Assembly: GCF_000499845.2 (NCBI RefSeq)
Contig: NC_023754.2
Coordinates: 24,710,611-24,774,610, forward strand
Length of the DNA: 64,000 nucleotides
Direction of reading: 5' to 3'
Source of the DNA: Phaseolus vulgaris
Lineage: Eukaryota > Streptophyta > Magnoliopsida > Fabales > Fabaceae
Position numbers and translations under genes: made by a program. The stretch's first letter is position 1; the number at the start of each line of letters is the position of its first letter. The notes beneath the pieces were generated by a model that did not search any database, was not told the DNA's origin, and worked only from the letters and a program-made list of their open reading frames with translations. Below, piece after piece: positions 62,632 through 64,000 of the stretch.

Positions 62632-63515
62632 TTAACATAAAAAATTGTCCTCAAAACTTATCATCAATAGCAAAACCCTAATATGAGAAGATGGGTTCAT
62701 GCTATCGCATTCAAAGATAATTTTCTGTCTTGAACGAAAAGAATGACGGCGACAAAAATTCTTCCGACTGCTACCAAGTTTGATGGTTCTATAAGGAAAC
62801 CTTCCTTTTAAAACCTTGCATTCAACATCCTTCAATAGTCCAAGCAGCGTAACCGTTTTGAATCTACCTTGGCGAAGATATTCAGAAAATCCAGGAAGTA
62901 TACCCTTCAATAAAATCAAAATAGTAAGTAAACAAAAAGAATACAATATAACAGTCATTTGAAAAAAAAATCAATGATAAACTCAGCAGAGAACTTGCAT
63001 TTAAGTCTACTGGAGTCAAATTAATGGAAAAATGGTGAAAGGGACCAATGGTCAACGGTTTCCTCCCTTCAACTTCTTCCAAATAACAATTGAAATAAAT
63101 TTTAGGGACATCTTCCACATAAACGGTTATATGGAAAGCGTTTTGGCCTACATAACGGAATAAGATAGTGTGATCCCCTTCAAACCCATAAAAACCAGCC
63201 AAAGTCCACCACCCTGTCATGATTTCTGGCGACAACAAATCTTGATTATATTCTACTATATGTACATTCCCTGCGCTATCTGCAAGGGTCCACTTTTCAC
63301 CAAGTTCTTTTTGAAACTCAATAGCAAATGCCCGATCAACATACCCAAGCTAAAATTTTTGAAAAATAGAAATAAATTAAGCAACTGTAGAAAATGAATA
63401 AAAGTAAAAAGTTAAGAAAATACCGACAAAAAATACATACTTCACCGCGGATGTTCATTGAACAAAAAAGACCTCATGTGTCAAGTTTAACAATTTCTTC
63501 AGTAGTGGGCGCCAT
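62632..63515 (-). pseudogene. Two-B3-domain transcription factor gene (REM/VRN1-like), probably decayed
   Basis: Exons that read best: 63515-63441, 63349-63011 (donor uncertain) and 62904-62632. The first B3-like domain has LGYVDRAFAIEFQKELGEKW, GWWTLAGFYGFEGDHTILFR and NAFHITVYVEDVPKIYF. The second has LPGFSEYLRQGRFKTVTLL, KDVECKVLKGRF, RTIKLGSSRKNFCRRHSF and KIIFECDSMNPSSHIRVLLL. B3 domains bind DNA in nuclear plant transcription factors. Codon 14 is TGA (after EEIVKLDT), in line with a CGA to TGA change. A later ATG (codon 20, MNIRGE) could still start a ~209-residue product. The second domain has Arg where B3 proteins usually keep a Trp (SSRKNF). The exon 2-3 junction is ambiguous. Confidence 0.7.
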
Positions 63516-63579
63516 GGCAGTGAATAATAGAACAACAGAAGTAAGGAAGTGGGAAAGAAAGTAAGACTCTGAATAATAA

Positions 63580-64000
63580 ATGAATGACTTTAAATCAAGG
63601 TTTAAAGAATACAAAAAGGCTACAATATATAATAAAATATAACAAATAATGATTACTTGTTGCAGTAAATCTGGAAAGAAGATATTATGATCTTGAAAGT
63701 AGTGTATAAAGCACAGTACTGTCACAATATATGGGAAAACCAAAACGGGCACAATATATATTAAAAATTACTATAAAGAAAAGAGAAACATCCAGAATAT
63801 AATTAATAATAATAATAATAATATATGATAATGATTACTTGACAAAGAAAAAAGAATACAAACAGTGTCAGTATAAAATAATATATAAAAAAATTAAATT
63901 TATCAGAATCTCTTTACTTTAATGTTCGCATAATGATTACTTATTGCAAGAAATATTTAAAAAAAAATAGCATTAAATCTGGAAAGAAGATATTATGATC
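63580..64000. repeat. Right-edge region with a 308-bp-offset direct repeat
   Basis: Upstream of the B3 gene, AT-rich DNA has a 27-bp identical block (TAAATCTGGAAAGAAGATAT plus 7 more bases) at 63666-63692 and 63974-64000. Each is preceded by TAATGATTACTT(G/A)TTGCA. 'AATGATTACTTG' also occurs near 63832. The repeat continues past the window edge. No gene is seen here. Confidence 0.75.

Overview
The window is nuclear DNA from a flowering plant, almost certainly a papilionoid legume (Phaseolus/Vigna/Glycine-like). It is AT-rich, its genes have GT..AG introns, and its proteins match conserved plant families. Several repeat families look like legume TRIM retrotransposons, which carry a methionine-tRNA-type primer site close to TGGTATCAGAG. 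I found no bacterial or organellar genes, rRNA, tRNA or CRISPR. All identifications come from reading the sequence and from memory of protein families; no search was run.

Layout. 0-0.5 kb: first coding exon of a probable MAP70-5-like gene running off the left edge (-). 0.5-5.4 kb: gene-poor, with a 4 x 25 bp tandem repeat and a TRIM relic. 5.5 kb: small two-helix membrane protein (+). 7.7-8.1 kb: a MITE with an 8-bp target duplication. 8.6-10.9 kb: FAR1-RELATED SEQUENCE 10 (+). 14.3-15.1 kb: DUF761-type membrane protein (-). 19.0-19.3 kb: small DUF7722-like protein (-). 19.4-25.9 kb: very AT-rich intergenic DNA. 26.0-33.3 kb: six-exon BAH + Agenet chromatin-reader gene (+) whose introns hold retroelement relics and a higher-order tandem repeat. 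35.1-39.7 kb: thirteen-exon transcriptional adaptor ADA2b (-). 40.2-41.0 kb: three-copy 240-bp tandem repeat. 43.9-46.2 kb: five-exon coiled-coil protein (+). 47.2-48.6 kb: tiny three-exon RAMP4/SERP ER protein (-). 51.5 kb: solo TRIM LTR with an expanded 20-bp repeat. 52.3-53.8 kb: CASP-like membrane protein (-). 56.2-64 kb: mobile-element-rich tail with a Helitron-like end, a decayed RPA70-like gene (-), a decayed two-B3-domain gene (-) and tandem arrays.

The host genes are ordinary, independently transcribed plant genes with no shared pathway. Three act on chromatin or transcription (FRS10, BAH/Agenet, ADA2b), two look membrane/ER related (RAMP4, CASPL2B), and at least two are unnamed. The most unusual part is the right end: an RPA-like and a B3-like gene, both apparently broken by point lesions, lie beside Helitron-like termini. 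A fragment matching the first exon and promoter of the B3 gene recurs 7 kb away next to one terminus. This suggests a repeated mobile cassette rather than two unrelated genes. I did not find a clearly new biological system. The best leads are that cassette, the palindrome-loaded MITE and the expanded LTR edge.
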